64,000 bases of DNA from Bacteroidetes bacterium MedPE-SWsnd-G2 (GCA_001874335.1 MPDE01000007.1:1-64000); one strand, 5' to 3'; numbered from the stretch's first letter, positions 27,135 through 36,681 are shown. The notes: a model not told the origin generated them from the sequence alone. Made by a program: numbers and translations.

Positions 27135-29134
27135 TGCAAGACCTAACTACTTCATTTAAACAACAGATATTAGAAGGTATCCCTTCTAAATTGCCAACCC
27201 TTAAACCTTACGACACTGCAATTAATCATGCGCCAAAACGTAAGGACATTTTATCTGAGGATGATAAAAAACTAGCACTTAAAAATGCACTTCGTTATTT
27301 TGATGCGTCTCAGCATGGCGAATTAATTTCAGAATTCAAGGAAGAGTTAGACACCTACGGCCGTATTTATATGTACCGATTAAGACCGGATTACAAAATG
27401 TATGCACGACCAATAGATGAGTATCCTGCAAATTCAAAACAAGCGGCTGCTATAATGCTAATGATTCAAAACAATTTGGATTATGCGGTTGCTCAACACC
27501 CTCATGAGTTGATCACTTATGGAGGAAATGGAGCTGTATTCTCTAACTGGGCTCAATATCGTTTGACTATGAAGTATTTAGCCCTAATGAATGATGAGCA
27601 AACATTGGTGATGTATTCAGGACATCCTATGGGATTATTTCCATCTCATAAAGATGCACCTAGAGTTGTTGTTACCAACGGAATGATGATTCCTAATTAT
27701 TCCCAACCTGACGATTGGGAGAAATTTAATGCCCTTGGAGTAACTCAATACGGACAAATGACTGCAGGTAGTTATATGTACATAGGTCCGCAAGGAATTG
27801 TTCATGGAACAACAATCACAGTTTTAAACGGATTTAGAAAAATAAAGAAATCGCCTAAAGGCTCGCTATTTGTAACCTCAGGATTGGGAGGTATGAGTGG
27901 AGCTCAACCCAAGGCAGGAAATATCGCTGGCTGTGTAACTGTTTGTGCAGAGGTAAATCAAAAAGCAGTAGAAACAAGACATTCTCAAGGTTGGGTTGAT
28001 GAAGTTTGTTCTGATGTAAAATCACTTGTTGAGCGTGTTAAAGAAGCTAAAGCCAATCAAGAAACAACTTCTATCGCTTACCACGGAAACATCGTTGATG
28101 TTTGGGAGAAATTTGATGAAGAAAATATTACTATTGATTTAGGTAGTGACCAAACTTCATTACATAATCCTTGGGCTGGTGGATACTATCCAGTAGGGTT
28201 ATCTTTTGAGGAAGCTAATGTTATGATGGCTGAACAACCAGAATTGTTCAAAGAAAAAATTCAAGAAACATTAAGAAGACATACTGATGCAGTAAATAAA
28301 CATACTGCAAAAGGTACCTATTTCTTTGACTACGGAAATGCGTTTTTATTAGAAGCTTCAAGAGCAGGTGCGGATATCATGGCAGAAAATGGTATCGACT
28401 TTAAATACCCAAGTTATGTTCAGGACATTATGGGGCCAATGTGTTTTGATTACGGCTTTGGACCATTTAGATGGGTATGTGCTACTGGAAATCCTGAAGA
28501 TTTAGCAAAAACAGATGCCATTGCTTGTAGCGTTTTAGAAGAAATAAAACAAAATTCTCCTGAAGAAATCCAGCAGCAAATGGCTGATAATATTCAATGG
28601 ATTAAAGGCGCTCAAGAAAACAAACTTGTAGTTGGCTCGCAGGCTAGGATATTATATGCTGATGCAGAAGGCAGAATGAAAATTGCTCAAGCTTTTAACG
28701 ATGCCATAAACAACGGAGAAATTGGTTATGTGGTATTGGGTAGAGATCATCATGATGTTTCTGGTACCGATTCTCCATATCGCGAAACCAGTAATATTTA
28801 TGACGGTTCAAAATTCACAGCAGATATGGCCATTCATAATGTTATTGGAGACAGTTTTAGAGGCGCTACTTGGGTGAGTATTCACAACGGTGGTGGCGTA
28901 GGCTGGGGAGAAGTAATTAATGGCGGATTTGGTATGGTTCTTGATGGTAGTAAAGACGCATCAAGACGATTAAAATCTATGTTATTTTGGGATGTAAATA
29001 ACGGAATAGCGAGAAGAAGTTGGGCGAGAAATGAAGAAGCAGAATTTGCAATTAAACGTGCAATGGAAGTAGAACCAAATTTAACCGTAACTTTACCTAA
29101 TCATGTTGATGACAGACTCTTGAACTCGTTATAA
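27134..29134 (+). CDS. hutU: Urocanate hydratase
   Basis: A 666-residue urocanase of the longer type found in Bacteroidota; the Pseudomonas enzyme is about 100 residues shorter. It converts urocanate to 4-imidazolone-5-propionate in histidine degradation, using tightly bound NAD+. Diagnostic blocks are 'YGGNGAVFSNWAQYRLTMKY', 'MYSGHPMGLFPS', 'GSYMYIGPQGIVHGTT', 'TSGLGGMSGAQPKA', 'YVQDIMGPMCFDYGFGPFRW' and 'SIHNGGGVGWGEV'. No hutH, hutI or hutG is in this window, so the rest of the pathway must be elsewhere. It overlaps the DUF5522 gene by one base and precedes a DUF4136 lipoprotein by 17 bases. Confidence 0.96.
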   Translation: MQDLTTSFKQQILEGIPSKLPTLKPYDTAINHAPKRKDILSEDDKKLALKNALRYFDASQHGELISEFKEELDTYGRIYMYRLRPDYKMYARPIDEYPANSKQAAAIMLMIQNNLDYAVAQHPHELITYGGNGAVFSNWAQYRLTMKYLALMNDEQTLVMYSGHPMGLFPSHKDAPRVVVTNGMMIPNYSQPDDWEKFNALGVTQYGQMTAGSYMYIGPQGIVHGTTITVLNGFRKIKKSPKGSLFVTSGLGGMSGAQPKAGNIAGCVTVCAEVNQKAVETRHSQGWVDEVCSDVKSLVERVKEAKANQETTSIAYHGNIVDVWEKFDEENITIDLGSDQTSLHNPWAGGYYPVGLSFEEANVMMAEQPELFKEKIQETLRRHTDAVNKHTAKGTYFFDYGNAFLLEASRAGADIMAENGIDFKYPSYVQDIMGPMCFDYGFGPFRWVCATGNPEDLAKTDAIACSVLEEIKQNSPEEIQQQMADNIQWIKGAQENKLVVGSQARILYADAEGRMKIAQAFNDAINNGEIGYVVLGRDHHDVSGTDSPYRETSNIYDGSKFTADMAIHNVIGDSFRGATWVSIHNGGGVGWGEVINGGFGMVLDGSKDASRRLKSMLFWDVNNGIARRSWARNEEAEFAIKRAMEVEPNLTVTLPNHVDDRLLNSL

Positions 29135-29151
29135 CTTTTAAACATAAACGC

Positions 29152-29697
29152 ATGAAAAAGATTTTAAAGTATTCTGGATTTTTAGTTTTACTTCTTGTTT
29201 TACAATCTTGCAGCTCTGTTAAAGTTGCCGCAGATTATGACAAAGCAGTAGACTTTAAGGCGTATAAAACATTCGCTTTTTTCAAACCAGGTATTGATAA
29301 AGCTGAAATTAACGACTTAGACAAAAGACGAATTCTACGAGCAATTGAAGCCGAACTCATGGCGAAGGGGTATACAAAATCGGATAACCCAGATGTATTA
29401 GTGAGCATTTTTACGAAATCAAGAGAAAAAGTAAACGTTTATAACAACAATTATGGTTATGGCCCTTACGGCTATGGATGGGGTTGGAGCCCATATTACG
29501 GAAACAACACAACAGTTTCAACTTCAACCGAAGGTGTGCTTTATGTTGACCTAATTGACGCCAATAAAAAAGAAATGATTTGGCAAGGCATGGGTACTGG
29601 ATATTTGGATCAAGACATTGATAAGAAAAATGAACTTATTAAAGAATTTGTTTCAAAAATCTTAGAAAATTACCCACCAGAAATAGAAACTAAATAA
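29152..29697 (+). CDS. DUF4136 lipoprotein
   Basis: A 181-residue lipoprotein (signal ending LQSC, Cys about 20) of the DUF4136 family, recognised by 'VKVAADYDKAVDFKAYKTFA' and 'AELMAKGYTKSDNPDVLVSI'. A Gly/Tyr/Trp-rich low-complexity loop ('NNNYGYGPYGYGWGWSP') sits at about 97-118, followed by 'YVDLIDANKKEMIWQGMG'. Outer-membrane anchoring is likely; function unknown. It is 17 bases downstream of hutU and probably co-transcribed, ending at the terminator at 29744-29780. Confidence 0.8.
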   Translation: MKKILKYSGFLVLLLVLQSCSSVKVAADYDKAVDFKAYKTFAFFKPGIDKAEINDLDKRRILRAIEAELMAKGYTKSDNPDVLVSIFTKSREKVNVYNNNYGYGPYGYGWGWSPYYGNNTTVSTSTEGVLYVDLIDANKKEMIWQGMGTGYLDQDIDKKNELIKEFVSKILENYPPEIETK

Positions 29698-29743
29698 TCT
29701 AATATCTAAAAGAAGAGTTTCTAAATTATGAATTCTTCTATCT

Positions 29744-29780
29744 AAAAAAAGCACTATTCTTATGAATGGTGCTTTTTTTT
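29744..29780 (+). terminator. Terminator of the DUF5522-hutU-DUF4136 operon
   Basis: Hairpin AAAAAAAGCACTATTC / GAATGGTGCTTTTTTT with one G-T pair and a four-base loop, followed by T residues, 47 bases past the stop. Confidence 0.8.
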
Positions 29781-29861
29781 GTGAAAACTCTAAAGGCTTA
29801 ACCCACATACTGTGATATCTTCATAATTGGTTTAACCATTTACCATTTATTGTTAAAGTAG

Positions 29862-29869
29862 TACCTTTG
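29862..29869 (+). promoter_or_regulatory. Perfect -7 box before the SulP gene
   Basis: TACCTTTG matches TAnnTTTG and lies 23 bases before the ATG. No TTG at the expected -33 distance is visible. Confidence 0.45.
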
Positions 29870-29892
29870 CCCACTTTAAACAATCAAAAATT

Positions 29893-31515
29893 ATGACGCT
29901 TAAACAACGTACAATTCACAACTTTACACAGAATCCAAAAAATGACATTCTTTCTGGACTCACTGTAGCCTTGGCATTGGTTCCTGAAGCTGTAGCATTT
30001 GCATTTGTAGCAGGTATAGACCCATTAGTAGGTTTATATGGTGCATTTATGATGGGGATAGTAACAGCTCTATTTGGAGGTAGACCAGGTATGATTTCTG
30101 GAGCAACAGGAGCAATGGCTGTAGTTATGGTTCATTTAATTCAGAAGGGAAACGCTGTTGGAGATGCACTACAAACCCCAATAGAAAACCTCGGCTTACA
30201 ATGGTTATTTATCACTTTATTATTTGTTGGAGGTATTCAAATCCTGGCTGGTGTTTTCAAAATGGGAAAATTTGTTAGGCTGATTCCTCACCCAGTAATG
30301 ATGGGATTTGTGAATGGATTAGCGATTGTTATTTTCTTATCTCAGTTAGGAATGTTCACCGAAACAGTAGATGGTGAAAAGCAATGGTTAACAGGTACAG
30401 CTCTTTATACCATGTTAGGATTAGTAGCTTTAACTATGGGGATAATGTACGGACTACCTAAAGTGACTAAAAAAATCCCTGCAGCCTTAACTGCAATTAT
30501 TGTAGTGGCTAGTATAACGATATTCGGTGGTGTTGAAGCCAGTACAGTAGGCTCATTTATTACAGATGGTGGTGGCCAAGGATTAGAAGGTGGAATGCCA
30601 ACCTTTCAAGATCAAATTTTCGGATTGTTTAGTACCTTAAACGGGCATTGGGATCTTATTTTATCTACTGCATTTTTATTAGCTGCTGTTGGATTAATAG
30701 AATCTTTAATGACCTTAAACCTAGTAGATGAATTAACCGAAACAAGAGGTAGTGGTAACAGAGAATGTATCGCCCAAGGAGGTGCTAATATTTTAAACGG
30801 TCTATTTGGTGGAATGGGTGGTTGTGCCATGATTGGACAATCTATTATCAATGTAAATTCTGGCGGTAGAGGTCGTTTATCTGGAGCTGTTGCGGCAGTT
30901 GCACTGCTATGCTTCGTGTTATTTGGAGCGCCTTTAATAGAACAAATTCCTATTGCTGCTCTTGTAGGTGTAATGTTTATGGTAGTCATAGGAACCTTTG
31001 CTTGGAGTAGTTTTAGAATTTTAAATAAAATACCATTATCTGATGCTATTGTACTAATTGCGGTTTCTGCTATTACGGTTTGGCAAGATTTAGCTATCGC
31101 TGTAATCGCTGGTGTAATTATGTCTGCATTAGTCTTTGCTTGGAAAAATGCAACTATGATTAGAGCTCGAAAACGCTTTAAGGAAGATGGTACTAAAGTT
31201 TATGAAATCTGGGGACCATTATTCTTTGGATCTATACAGAATTTCAATGCCAAATTTGATGTTAAATCTGATCCTAATACAGTAGAAATAGATTTTATTG
31301 AATCACAGGTTAGTGACCACTCGGGTATAGAAGCGTTACAAAACCTAACAAACAAATATTTAGCTTTAGGAAAATCTATCAAGCTAACGCACTTAAGTCC
31401 GGATTGTAAAACTTTATTATTAAAGGCTGATCCAAAATTTGGACAGGTTATAGAATCTGCGATTGATGACCCAAGATATTACGTGGTTACTGATCAAATG
31501 GATGAGGAAGTATAA
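29893..31515 (+). CDS. SulP family inorganic anion transporter with STAS domain
   Basis: A 540-residue inner-membrane protein. Ten or more hydrophobic segments span about 18-430, opening with the SulP signature 'DILSGLTVALALVPEAVAFA' and including 'GRPGMISGATGAMAVVM'. The C-terminal ~100 residues form a cytoplasmic STAS domain ('VEIDFIESQVSDHSGIEAL'). SulP proteins carry sulfate, bicarbonate, chloride or dicarboxylates; the substrate cannot be told from sequence and no carbonic anhydrase or sulfate-assimilation gene is adjacent. It is a single-gene unit with its own -7 box and a strong bidirectional terminator. Confidence 0.92.
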   Translation: MTLKQRTIHNFTQNPKNDILSGLTVALALVPEAVAFAFVAGIDPLVGLYGAFMMGIVTALFGGRPGMISGATGAMAVVMVHLIQKGNAVGDALQTPIENLGLQWLFITLLFVGGIQILAGVFKMGKFVRLIPHPVMMGFVNGLAIVIFLSQLGMFTETVDGEKQWLTGTALYTMLGLVALTMGIMYGLPKVTKKIPAALTAIIVVASITIFGGVEASTVGSFITDGGGQGLEGGMPTFQDQIFGLFSTLNGHWDLILSTAFLLAAVGLIESLMTLNLVDELTETRGSGNRECIAQGGANILNGLFGGMGGCAMIGQSIINVNSGGRGRLSGAVAAVALLCFVLFGAPLIEQIPIAALVGVMFMVVIGTFAWSSFRILNKIPLSDAIVLIAVSAITVWQDLAIAVIAGVIMSALVFAWKNATMIRARKRFKEDGTKVYEIWGPLFFGSIQNFNAKFDVKSDPNTVEIDFIESQVSDHSGIEALQNLTNKYLALGKSIKLTHLSPDCKTLLLKADPKFGQVIESAIDDPRYYVVTDQMDEEV

Positions 31516-31530
31516 CCAATACATTTATAC

Positions 31531-31563
31531 AAAAAAGGCGATTCAATTTGAATCGCCTTTTTT
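31531..31563. terminator. Bidirectional terminator between SulP and the E1 gene
   Basis: Nearly perfect palindrome AAAAAAGGCGATTCAA / TTGAATCGCCTTTTTT. It lies between the convergent SulP gene and the end of the Paa/2-oxo acid dehydrogenase gene cluster and can serve both strands. Confidence 0.9.
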
Positions 31564-31580
31564 GTTATAAGTATTTAAGC

Positions 31581-33650
31581 TTAGTAAGCCATTACTTCTA
31601 ATATTTTAGATTTCACCTTTTCTGTAGATGGAATCATAGTTTGTTCTAAAGTACTATTTAACGGAATTGCTGGCATATTTTCACTTCCGATAGTCATAAC
31701 AGGAGCATCCAAATACTTAAAGCATTCTTCCTGGATTTTACCCGACAATGCCAAGGCGAAACTATTGTTCGAAGGTTCTTCAGTCACCACTAAACATTTT
31801 CCTGTTTTCTTAACAGATTTCATAATAGTATCTTCATCTAAAGGAAATAAGGTTCTTAAGTCAATAACCTCAACCTGATCTCTCATTCCTTTTGAAGCAT
31901 TCATAGCCCAATGTACCCCCATACCATAACTCACAATGGTAATCGTCTCTTTATCCTCTTGTTTCCATATTTCCTGTAAGGTATTAGCTTGACCAAATGG
32001 TAATTTATAATCTTCTGAAGGTTCAATTGATGTTGCTCCTTTTGTCCCAGGAACTTTACTCCAATACAACCCTTTATGTTCCAAAATAACCACAGGATTA
32101 GGATCGTAATAAGCAGCTTTCATAAGCCCTTTTAAATCGGCCCCATTACTCGGATAGGCTATTTTAATACCTCTAATATTAGTTAACACACTTTCAACAG
32201 ATGATGAATGATATGGGCCACCACTACCATATGCTCCAATGGGTACTCTCAAAATCATACTTACAGGCCATTTCCCGTTAGACAAGTAGCAACTTCTACT
32301 TACCTCTGTAAATAATTGATTTAGCCCTGGCCATATATAATCAGCAAATTGAACCTCGACTATAGGCTTCAATCCTACGGCACTCATACCAACTGTTGAG
32401 CCTACAATAAACGCTTCTTGAATAGGTGTATTAAAAACTCTATCGTCTCCAAATTTTTGAGCTAAAGTTGCAGCTTCTCTAAACACGCCTCCTAATCTAC
32501 CGCCCACATCTTGCCCATACAATAAGCACTCTTTGTGAGATTTCATAAGCTCTTCAACCGCAAAAAGGGCACAATCTACCATGACCACTTTTTCTTCACG
32601 TTCGGGAAATCTTTCACCTTCTTCAGCGGTGACCGGAGTAGGCGCAAAATCATGAGTAAACAAATCTGCTTCAGTAGGGTCTTCAGCTTTTAAAGCTTGA
32701 TTGTAATCTTGTTCGACCGTCGATAGGATTTCCTTTTCAATTTCCTTTAAATCGGCTTCAGAAAACCCAGCGTCTATCATTTGTTTTTGCAATACAGGAT
32801 AAGGATCACGAGATCTGGCTTCTTCCAAATCATCACGGTACCATTCCATTCTAACCCCAGAAGTATGGTGATTAAGTAAGGGCACTTTAGCATGAACTAA
32901 AAATGGACGTCGCTCTGTTCTTATGGTATTAATAACCCCTTCAATTGCTTCATAACTTTCTGCGAAGTTTGCTCCATCAATTGAAATAGCTTCTAATCCA
33001 TTAAACCCTCTTGCATATTCAAAGGCCGATTGGGCTCTGGTTTCTGCTGCATTAGCAGAAATATCCCAGCCATTATCTTGAACCAAAAATAAAATTGGTA
33101 ATTGTTTTAAGGCTGCCATTTGAAATGCTTCTGCAATTTCCCCTTCGGTAACAGAAGCATCTCCCAATGAGCATACTACAAGTGGTAATTTTCCTTTTTC
33201 ATCTGCGCTCGCATCTGATCGCATGATATGTTCTATACCTTGTAGTTCTTTATACTGTAACCCCATAGCAACTCCAGTTGCCGGAATGGCTTGCATACCT
33301 GTGGCTGAAGATTGGTGTGGAATTTTTGGTTTATCATCATCTTTTAAACTCGGATGGCAATAGTAGGTACGACCACCAGAAAAGGGATCATCCTTCTTTG
33401 CCATTAACTGTAACATCAAATCGTAAGGACGCATACCAAATGCCAATAACATGGCATCATCACGGTAATACGGAAAAGCAAAATCTTGAGGTAACAATTG
33501 TAATCCTACAGCTGTTTGTATCGCCTCATGCCCTCTTGAAGTGGCATGAACATATTTGGATACTACCTTAAAATTTTCTTCATATAATTCTGCCATTGCT
33601 TTGGCAGTGCAAAGGTTTGAATATCCTTTCTTTAAAATCTCGTTCGTCAT
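31581..33650 (-). CDS. 2-oxo acid dehydrogenase E1, fused alpha-beta subunits
   Basis: A 689-residue thiamine-diphosphate decarboxylase combining the E1 alpha chain (about 1-330) and the E1 beta chain (about 350-689), which are separate in many bacteria. The alpha part has the ThDP/Mg motif 'GDASVTEGEIAEAF...VQDNGWDIS'. The beta part has 'CLLYGQDVG', 'NTPIQEAFIVGSTVGMS' and 'EVQFADYIWPG'. It decarboxylates a branched-chain or related 2-oxo acid and passes the acyl group to the E2 lipoyl domain. The start overlaps the aminotransferase stop by one base (TAATG). It ends the minus-strand run E2-aminotransferase-E1. Substrate (branched-chain versus phenylpyruvate) is not settled by sequence. No E3 gene is in the window. 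Confidence 0.9.
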   Translation of the reverse strand: MTNEILKKGYSNLCTAKAMAELYEENFKVVSKYVHATSRGHEAIQTAVGLQLLPQDFAFPYYRDDAMLLAFGMRPYDLMLQLMAKKDDPFSGGRTYYCHPSLKDDDKPKIPHQSSATGMQAIPATGVAMGLQYKELQGIEHIMRSDASADEKGKLPLVVCSLGDASVTEGEIAEAFQMAALKQLPILFLVQDNGWDISANAAETRAQSAFEYARGFNGLEAISIDGANFAESYEAIEGVINTIRTERRPFLVHAKVPLLNHHTSGVRMEWYRDDLEEARSRDPYPVLQKQMIDAGFSEADLKEIEKEILSTVEQDYNQALKAEDPTEADLFTHDFAPTPVTAEEGERFPEREEKVVMVDCALFAVEELMKSHKECLLYGQDVGGRLGGVFREAATLAQKFGDDRVFNTPIQEAFIVGSTVGMSAVGLKPIVEVQFADYIWPGLNQLFTEVSRSCYLSNGKWPVSMILRVPIGAYGSGGPYHSSSVESVLTNIRGIKIAYPSNGADLKGLMKAAYYDPNPVVILEHKGLYWSKVPGTKGATSIEPSEDYKLPFGQANTLQEIWKQEDKETITIVSYGMGVHWAMNASKGMRDQVEVIDLRTLFPLDEDTIMKSVKKTGKCLVVTEEPSNNSFALALSGKIQEECFKYLDAPVMTIGSENMPAIPLNSTLEQTMIPSTEKVKSKILEVMAY

Positions 33651-34717
33651 TAAACTAATTCTTTTTCAGTTTTCACCATCCAATTAAACTCATCTACCAT
33701 TGCTCCAGATCTGATACCATTAATAGTATCTTGAATCATTTGACCTACAGGATTTTCGTCAGATACATGAATGTTTAAATCTTTATAACCTATGGCTTCT
33801 ATCATTGCAATGCCTACTGCAGTTCCTGTGCCGAAGGCTTCCTCTAAAGTACCATTGTTTGAAGCTTCAATAATTTCTTCAAGAGTAATTTGACGCTCAA
33901 TCACTTCAAAACCTCTTGCTTTTAATAACTCGATTACACTCAACCTTGTGATTCCGTTTAAAATCGCACCGTTTAAATTTGGTGTATAAAATTTACCAGC
34001 AATTTTGAAGAAAATATTCATGGTCCCTACCTCCTGGATATAGTTAAACTCATGAGGATCTAACCACAATACTTGATCATACCCTTTTGCTTTTGCCAAC
34101 TCGGTAGGTCTTATTGCCGCTGCATAATTTCCAGCTGCTTTAGCTTCTCCTGTACCACCTTCTGCAGCTCTTATATACTTAGTTTCTGCATATAGTTTAA
34201 TGCGCTTAGTAAAAAATGGGCCAGATGGTGAAGCCATTATTATAAACTTATATGAGGTTGCCGCTCTCATTCCTATAAAGGGCTCATCGGCATACATAAA
34301 CGGTCTTAAATACAAAGCAGACCCCTCTACTGGTGGGATCCATTTTTTTTCTAAATCTACCAATTGCTTTAATCCTTCTATAAACAAATTTTCAGGAAAA
34401 TCTGGCATCCCCATACGGTCAGCACTAAAATTTAAACGTTCAGCATTTTTTGCAGGTCTAAAAAGCAATGGCTCGCCTTCTTTGGTAACCGTTGCTTTCA
34501 TACCTTCAAAAATAGCTTGACCATAATGTAAAGCCATGGCTGCAGGATGTGTTGCAATTGGCTTTAAAGGTTCTATCCTCGGATTGGTCCACGCTCCATT
34601 TTCATAGTCACAGATAAACATGTGATCGGTAAAAGTTTTCCCTAAAGGAATATTATCGAAATCTAAGCTATCAACCTTAGATGATTCAACTTTTGATATA
34701 TTGATTTTGTAATTCAT
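33650..34717 (-). CDS. ilvE: Branched-chain-type amino acid aminotransferase
   Basis: A 355-residue fold-type IV PLP aminotransferase of the large BCAT type. 'HYGQAIFEGMKA' is the substrate-side motif, Lys193 in 'GEAKAAGNYAAAIRP' binds PLP, and 'EVGTMNIFFKI' and 'GITRLSVIELLKARG' are conserved. It exchanges amino groups between branched-chain (and often aromatic) amino acids and 2-oxoglutarate. It overlaps the E1 gene by one base and follows E2 by 35 bases, so the three form one transcription unit: amino acid to 2-oxo acid to acyl-CoA. Its position directly behind the Paa genes makes phenylalanine a possible amino donor (see findings). Confidence 0.88.
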   Translation of the reverse strand: MNYKINISKVESSKVDSLDFDNIPLGKTFTDHMFICDYENGAWTNPRIEPLKPIATHPAAMALHYGQAIFEGMKATVTKEGEPLLFRPAKNAERLNFSADRMGMPDFPENLFIEGLKQLVDLEKKWIPPVEGSALYLRPFMYADEPFIGMRAATSYKFIIMASPSGPFFTKRIKLYAETKYIRAAEGGTGEAKAAGNYAAAIRPTELAKAKGYDQVLWLDPHEFNYIQEVGTMNIFFKIAGKFYTPNLNGAILNGITRLSVIELLKARGFEVIERQITLEEIIEASNNGTLEEAFGTGTAVGIAMIEAIGYKDLNIHVSDENPVGQMIQDTINGIRSGAMVDEFNWMVKTEKELV

Positions 34718-34752
34718 TCGTACTGTTTTGTAATCTATGTTATGCTAAAAGA

Positions 34753-36045
34753 TTAAATTTCTCTAGTAGCATCAAAATTTTGCATATAGTCACCAATTCG
34801 TCTTAAAAACGATCCGCCTAAATAGCCATCTACAACTCTATGGTCAAAGGATAATGACAGATACATCATGCTTCTAATCGCAATTTCATCTCCATTTTCT
34901 GTCTCCATTACCTCTGCTCTTTTCTTTATAATACCAAGAGCAAGAATTGCTACTTCTGGCTGATTAATAATAGGTGTTCCCATTACGCTTCCAAATGTTC
35001 CTACATTTGAAATGGTGAAAGTACTTCCTTTAATATCGTCGCCACCCAATTTATTTTCCCTTGCTTTATTGGCTAAAGAATTAACATCTGCCGCAATGGA
35101 TTGAAGATCTTTTTGATCGGCATTTTTCACGACAGGTACAATTAAGTTGCCACTTGGTAATGCGGTTGCCATACCAATATTTATATCTTCTTTTACGATT
35201 ATATTTTCACCGTCTACAGATACATTTATCATTGGAAAATCCTTTACTGCTTTAGCTACAGCTTCAACAAACAAAGGTGTAAAGGTTAAACGTTCACCGT
35301 ATTTTTCTTGAAATTTGGCTTTGTTATTATTTCTCCAATTCACCATATTGGTAAGATCTGCCTCAACATAGGCAGTGACGTGTGGTGAAGTGTGCTTAGA
35401 ATACACCATATGATCCGCAATCATTTGACGCATTCTATCCATTTTCACAATCTTCCCTTGTCCTTTATCAAAAGTTAATTGTGGAATTCGGTAAGCCGTT
35501 GGGTCTTCAACCACAGAAGTTGAAAATTGATAAGGCCTTCCGTCTTCAATGTATTTGTAAACATCACTTTTTCTTAATCTTGAATCATGTCCAGTAGCTG
35601 GGATTCTTGATAATTCTTCATAGCTAATATGATGTGCCTTAGCGATACTTAAAATTAAAGGCGAAATAAAAGTATTTGCATTTTGCTTTGATGGCTTAAT
35701 GCTTTTGGCTGCTGAAACTTTTGGCGTTTTATGTTTTTGGCTTTCCTTGTTTTCATTTGAAGAGGTTGGAGCATTATTCTCCACTTTCGAAATCACCGCT
35801 CCTTCAATAGCTTCTAATTCTGCAATTACAGTACCTACCTCAACAACATCTTTAGCATTATAAAACGTTTTTATAAGTTTTCCTGAAACCGCCGCAGGTA
35901 CTTCATTATCTACTTTATCGGTTGCGACTTCTAATATGATATCTCCTTCTTCAAACGTATCACCAACATTAACCAACCAATTAATTATTGTTCCTTCGGT
36001 AATGCTTTCCCCCATTTTGGGCATTTTCAATTCTACTATAGACAT
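34753..36045 (-). CDS. 2-oxo acid dehydrogenase E2, lipoyl acyltransferase
   Basis: A 430-residue E2 core. A lipoyl domain (about 1-77) has the lipoylated Lys44 in 'EVATDKVDNEVPA'. An E3/E1-binding domain follows a linker (about 125-170, 'FISPLILSIAKAHHISYEEL'). The acyltransferase domain ends in 'SFDHRVVDGYLGGSFL', whose His and Asp are catalytic. It transfers the acyl group from E1 to CoA. It is the first gene of the E2-aminotransferase-E1 unit. A probable TetR operator (36051-36070) and a -7-like box lie directly upstream. LipB (12832-13536) could supply the lipoyl precursor. Confidence 0.93.
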   Translation of the reverse strand: MSIVELKMPKMGESITEGTIINWLVNVGDTFEEGDIILEVATDKVDNEVPAAVSGKLIKTFYNAKDVVEVGTVIAELEAIEGAVISKVENNAPTSSNENKESQKHKTPKVSAAKSIKPSKQNANTFISPLILSIAKAHHISYEELSRIPATGHDSRLRKSDVYKYIEDGRPYQFSTSVVEDPTAYRIPQLTFDKGQGKIVKMDRMRQMIADHMVYSKHTSPHVTAYVEADLTNMVNWRNNNKAKFQEKYGERLTFTPLFVEAVAKAVKDFPMINVSVDGENIIVKEDINIGMATALPSGNLIVPVVKNADQKDLQSIAADVNSLANKARENKLGGDDIKGSTFTISNVGTFGSVMGTPIINQPEVAILALGIIKKRAEVMETENGDEIAIRSMMYLSLSFDHRVVDGYLGGSFLRRIGDYMQNFDATREI

Positions 36046-36050
36046 TTGGT

Positions 36051-36070
36051 TAACTAATGTTTGTTAGTTT
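36051..36070. promoter_or_regulatory. Second copy of the TetR-type operator, upstream of E2
   Basis: AACTAA and TTAGTT arms separated by six bases, within a 20-base stretch that matches the palindrome at 47350-47369 at 15 of 20 positions, including an unbroken TGTTAGTTT half-site. It lies 6-25 bases before the E2 ATG, next to a -7-like box, in the same relation to the gene as the first copy. This suggests that the Paa TetR regulator also controls E2-aminotransferase-E1. Confidence 0.6.
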
Positions 36071-36072
36071 TT

Positions 36073-36080
36073 AAAACTTA
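36073..36080 (-). promoter_or_regulatory. -7-like box of the E2-ilvE-E1 unit
   Basis: On the minus strand TAAGTTTT, seven of eight matches to TAnnTTTG, two bases upstream of the operator copy. No clear TTG at -33. Confidence 0.35.
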
Positions 36081-36083
36081 TTC

Positions 36084-36680
36084 TTATTTCTTTAGAAAGT
36101 CTCTAAGTGTATCATAATACCCTTCTTGAACTTTCATGTTTTCTGGCACTTCTCTTAAAGGCTCTACCATTCTTAATGATTCATGGCATTCTGCTGGCAA
36201 TTGCTGATATAACTCCGTTCCTTTGGTTTTCCAAGCAATCATTTCATCTGAAACCTGCTTAATAACTTTAGCAGGATTACCCACAATCAAACTTCTTTTA
36301 TCAAATTTTGATTCGGCTTTAACAAATGCCATTGCTCCTATGATACATTCATCTCCAATTTCGGCATCATCCATTACCACGGTATTCATACCTACAAGAA
36401 CATTGGCACCAATATTTGCGCCATGAATAATTGCTCCATGACCTATATGTGCACCAGCTTTAAGGACAATTGATTTCCCTGGAAACATATGCACCGTACA
36501 GTTTTCTTGCACATTTACACCATCTTCCAGAATAATTTGTCCCCAATCTCCTCTTATTGCAGCACCTGGACCTATGTAACAATCTTTTCCAATTATCACA
36601 TTTCCAGTTACTGCAGCAAGAGGATGCACAAAACTACTTTCATGCACTACAGGAATATAGCCTTTAAAACTGTAAACCAT
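36084..36680 (-). CDS. paaY: PaaY-type hexapeptide-repeat protein (gamma carbonic anhydrase fold)
   Basis: A 198-residue left-handed beta-helix protein with hexapeptide repeats throughout residues 15-150 ('VTGNVIIGKDCYIGPGAAIR', 'ILEDGVNVQENCTVHMF', 'IGHGAIIHGANIGANVLVG'). His residues in 'HMFPGKS' and 'HIGHGAIIHG' fit the metal site of the gamma-carbonic anhydrase/PaaY group. PaaY proteins of phenylacetate clusters act as thioesterases removing dead-end ring-CoA products. Length matches E. coli PaaY. It lies between the hydratase (1-base gap) and E2. Confidence 0.88.
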   Translation of the reverse strand: MVYSFKGYIPVVHESSFVHPLAAVTGNVIIGKDCYIGPGAAIRGDWGQIILEDGVNVQENCTVHMFPGKSIVLKAGAHIGHGAIIHGANIGANVLVGMNTVVMDDAEIGDECIIGAMAFVKAESKFDKRSLIVGNPAKVIKQVSDEMIAWKTKGTELYQQLPAECHESLRMVEPLREVPENMKVQEGYYDTLRDFLKK

Positions 36681-36681
36681 T

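Noticed and set aside
29440-29520. Gly/Tyr-rich stretch in the DUF4136 protein as a DNA repeat
   Set aside because: It is low-complexity coding sequence without exact repeat units.
30612-30989. 125-codon open frame antisense to the SulP gene
   Set aside because: It lies wholly inside a well-supported transporter gene on the other strand and has no recognisable family, signal or promoter.
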